A DNA stretch of 64,000 nucleotides from NCBI GenBank assembly GCA_026874595.1, contig CM049322.1, positions 32,568,340 through 32,632,339 of the forward strand. Reading direction: 5' to 3'. The translations under genes and the position numbers were made by a program. The notes beneath the pieces are model-generated. The model made no database searches, was not told the origin of the DNA, and saw only the letters and a list, made by a program, of their open reading frames with translations. Positions within the stretch are counted from its first letter, which is position 1, and each line of letters opens with the position of its first letter. The stretch is from Sipunculus nudus. Its lineage: Eukaryota > Annelida > Sipuncula > Golfingiida > Sipunculidae. Shown here in pieces: positions 60,365 through 64,000 of the stretch.

Positions 60365-61180
60365 GAATTCATCACACTGTTACTTACCATGTCTGTAGAA
60401 TATTTTAACATGAACAAATATAATGGTCCTTAAACTTTTGGTTATTAAATTCTTCACACTATTACTTACAATATCTATTATATATTTAAACATAAACAAA
60501 TACAGTGGCCGTGAAACTTTTAGTTATTAAATTCTTCACACTATTACTTATCATGTCTATAGAATATTTTAACATGAACAAATACAGTGGTCCTTAAACT
60601 TTTAGTTATTAAATTCTTCACACTATAACTTATCATTTCTATAGAATATTTTAACATGAACAAATACAGTGGTCCTTAAACTTTAAGTTATTAAATTCTT
60701 CACACTATTACTTATCATGTCTATAGAATATTTTAACATGAACAAATACAGTGGTCCTTAAACTTTTAGTTATTAAATTCTTCACACTATAACTTATCAT
60801 GTCTATAGAATATTTTAACATGAACAAATACAGTGGTCCTTAAACTTTTAGTTATTAAATTCTTCACACTATTACTAACCATATCTATTATATATTTTAA
60901 CATGAACAAATACAGTGGTCCTTAAACTTTAAGTTATTTAATTCCTACACTATAACTTACCATGTCTATTGTATATTTAACCTTGAACAAATACAGCGGT
61001 CCTTAAACTTTTCGTTATTAAATTCTTCACACTATTACTTACCATGTCTATAGAGTACTTTAACATGAACAAATACAGTGGTCCTTAAACTTTTCGTTAT
61101 TAAATTCTTCACACTGTTACTTACCATGTCTATAGAGTACTTTAACATGAACAAATACAGTCATCCTTTCACTTTTAGTT
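60365..61180. repeat. 82-bp tandem array, about 10 units
   Basis: ATTCTTCACACTATTACTTA followed by CCATGTCTATAGAATATTTT and AACATGAACAAATACAGTGG recurs every 82 bases (for example ATTCTTCACA at 60449, 60531, 60613). Units differ by 5-15 %. Confidence 0.95.
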
Positions 61181-61189
61181 ATTAAGTTC

Positions 61190-64000
61190 TTGGGTATTAT
61201 TGATTAAAATCATCCCAGTTTTACTTACCGTATCATATCAGTTATAGTTTTATTAGCTTTATCAGAAAGGATGCTTGCCTTTTAACCACTGTGACAATTT
61301 CAAATACTTTATGCATAAGTGTTTGGGACTTAAGTGTTTATGGATATTAAACTCTTGCATGTTTATAAAATTATCAGGCATTTACTTACCATATAATATC
61401 TGATATGTATTTTTGAAGCATTAGGTTACTAACTTATATATTTTATATCTAAGAGGTTCACTTACATTATGCTTGAAACCATAAACACTCATATGTGTTC
61501 AAGGAAGTAAACTTTTTGGTATATATTAAAATATAAAAAAAAAATATAAAACCTTTACTAACCATGTCATATCTTATGTATATTTCAACATTATTACATT
61601 GGTACACATACATAAGCACACAATTCTGTATTCAGTAAAATTAAGTTCTCAGGTATCTAATAAAATCAACATACTTTTGCTGATGGGTCAAATCTATTAC
61701 TAGTGTACTTGTAACCGCAGATTCCACACTCCACCAGTAGTCCACTTCTTTATTTTCTCTTCAAGAGGTCTTCTTGGCTAAGACCACAGTCTGAGAATTT
61801 CACTGTTATTACTATACTCCATTTCACCACCCCTGTTCACCTAATTTTTCATATATTTTATACAGTACACTAAATCATACCTTTATTTACCCTAGAGGCT
61901 AAATGTGGCTAAAACATACATCATACAGCATCATTTGTGACTTAAATGTTCATGGAAATTAAACTCTTGGATGTTAATAAAATTATCAGACATTTACTTA
62001 CCATATAATATCTACTATATATTTGACAATCATTAGATTGATAATTTATTTTTTTATATCTAAGAGGTTCACTCACATTATGCTTGAAACCATAAACACT
62101 CATATGTGTTCAAGGAAGTAAACTTTTTGGTATATATTAAAATATAAAAAAAATATAAAACCTTTACTAACCATGTCATATCTTATGTATATTTCAACAT
62201 TATTACATTGGTACACATACATAAGCACACAATTCTGTATTCAGTAAAATTAAGTTCTCAGGTATCTAATAAAATCAACATACTTTTGCTGATGGGTCAA
62301 ATCTATTACTAGTGTACTTGTAACCGCAGATTCCACACTCCACCAGTAGTCCACTTCTTTATTTTCTCTTCAAGAGGTCTTCTTGGCTAAGACCACAGTC
62401 TGAGAATTTCACTGTTATTACTATACTCCATTTCACCACCCCTGTTCACCTAATTTTTCATTAATTTTATACAGTACACTAAATCATACCTTTATTTACC
62501 CTAGAGGCTAAATGTGGCTAAAACATACATCATACAGCATCATTTGTGACTTAAATGTTCATGGAAATTAAACTCTTGGATGTTAATAAAATTATCAGAC
62601 ATTTACTTACCATATAATATCTACTATATATTTGACAATCATTAGATTGATAATTTATTTTCTTATATCTAAGAGGTTCACTTACATTATGCTTGAAACC
62701 ATAAACACTCATATGTGTTCAAGGAAGTAAACATTTTGGTATATATTAAAATATAAAAAAAAATATAAAACCTTTACTAACCATGTCATATCTTATGTAT
62801 ATTTCAACATTATTACATTGGTACACATACATAAGCACACAATTCTGTATTCAGTAAAATTAAGTTCTCAGGTATCTAATAAAATCAACATACTTTTGCT
62901 GATGGGTCAAATCTATTACTAGTGTACTTGTAACTGCAGATTCCAGACTCCACCAGTAGTCCACTTCTTTATTTTCTCTTCAAGAGGTCTTCTTGGCTAA
63001 GACCACAGTCTGAGAATTTCACTGTTATTACTATACTCCATTTCACCACCCCTGTTCACCTAATTTTTCATTAATTTTATACAGTACACTAAATCATACC
63101 TTTATTTACCCTGGAGGCTAAATGTGGCTAAAACATACATCATACAGCATCATTTGTGACTTAAATGTTCATGGAAATTAAACTCTTGGATGTTAATAAA
63201 ATTATCAGACATTTACTTACCATATAATATCTACTATATATTTGACAATCATTAGATTGATAATTTATTTTCTTATATCTAAGAGGTTCACTTACATTAT
63301 GCTTGAAACCATAAACACTCATATGTGTTCAAGGAAGTAAACATTTTGGTATATATTAAAATATAAAAAAAAATATAAAACCTTTACTAACCATGTCATA
63401 TCTTATGTATATTTCAACATTATTACATTGGTACACATACATAAGCACACAATTCTGTATTCAGTAAAATTAAGTTCTCAGGTATCTAATAAAATCAACA
63501 TACTTTTGCTGATGGGTCAAATCTATTACTAGTGTACATGTAACCGCAGATTCCACACTCCACCAGTAGTCCACTTCTTTATTTTCTCTTCAAGAGGTCT
63601 TCTTGGCTAAGACCACAGTCTGAGAATTTCACTGTTATTACTATACTCCATTTCACCACCCCTGTTCACCTAATTTTTCATTAATTTTATACAGTACACT
63701 AAATCATACCTTTATTTACCCTAGAGGCTAAATGTGGCTAAAACATACATCATACAGCATCATTTGTGACTTAAATGTTCATGGAAATTAAACTCTTGGA
63801 TGTTAATAAAATTATCAGACATTTACTTACCATATAATATCTACTATATATTTGACAATCATTAGATTGATAATTTATTTTTTTATATCTAAGAGGTTCA
63901 CTTACATTATGCTTGAAACCATAAACACTCATATGTGTTCAAGGAAGTAAACTTTTTGGTATATATTAAAATATAAAAAAAAATATAAAACCTTTACTAA
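61190..64000. repeat. 610-bp tandem array, running off the window
   Basis: GAGGTTCAC recurs at 61453, 62064, 62673, 63283 and 63893 (spacing 611, 609, 610, 610). Units are over 97 % identical by eye. Each carries a block TTACTTACCATATAATATCT and another ACTAACCATGTCATATCTTA that resemble the 82-bp monomer next door, plus a unique block (ACCGCAGATTCCACACTCCA). 61190-61452 is a diverged partial unit. The array continues beyond base 64000, so its length is unknown. No gene. Confidence 0.95.

Noticed and set aside
60365-64000. CRISPR-like array
   Set aside because: Units of 82 and 610 bases repeat over their whole length with no unique spacers, and the DNA is eukaryotic.

Overview
The window looks like nuclear DNA of a marine invertebrate, most likely a mollusc and perhaps a bivalve. 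It is AT-rich and gene-poor, has spliceosomal introns, and is full of dinucleotide microsatellites, minisatellites and 3-4 kb interspersed repeats whose ends start with a 'TTAGCTCAGCTGAC' hairpin followed by 'GTCCGTC' runs. That repeat style, and a CUB-like single-pass receptor gene, are the basis for the mollusc call. Species cannot be named from the sequence alone. No bacterial, organellar, rRNA or CRISPR signal was seen.

Layout. 1-10.4 kb: a broken helical-protein coding sequence (minus, 1541-2557) carrying a 308-bp tandem duplication, one weak ORF (4813-5277), then mostly non-coding DNA. 10.5-18.5 kb: a 46-bp minisatellite, a 120-bp direct repeat pair, a degenerate copy of a transmembrane exon, and a tRNA-like SINE head. 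18.7-23.2 kb: the best gene, a four-exon minus-strand type I membrane protein (386 aa) whose splice sites and phases all fit. 23-33 kb: non-coding, with several short elements beginning GGGCGGATCCAGG.

32.97-36.5, 48.1-51.4 and 52.1-55.8 kb: three members of one non-autonomous repeat family with shared hairpin ends and different internal tandem arrays; the design resembles Helentron-associated (HINE/'pearl') elements. 37.3-43.8 kb: a 6.5-kb DNA transposon with a 9-bp direct flanking repeat and terminal inverted repeats made of tandem arrays. It holds a decayed minus-strand gene with SWIM zinc finger, Ulp1/C48 cysteine protease and PHD finger, preceded by two exons of an SGNH-hydrolase-like protein; a Mutator-like (MULE) origin is the best fit, but no transposase core was found. 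56-64 kb: a 32-bp minisatellite open in all three minus frames, a ~640-bp duplication, an 82-bp array, and a 610-bp array that runs off the end and seems to be built from diverged 82-bp-like monomers.

The only apparently intact gene is the CUB-like receptor. Everything else with coding character is broken, partial or carried by a transposon. The most unusual item is the tandem-array-ended MULE-like element with its SGNH + SWIM + Ulp1 + PHD gene content.
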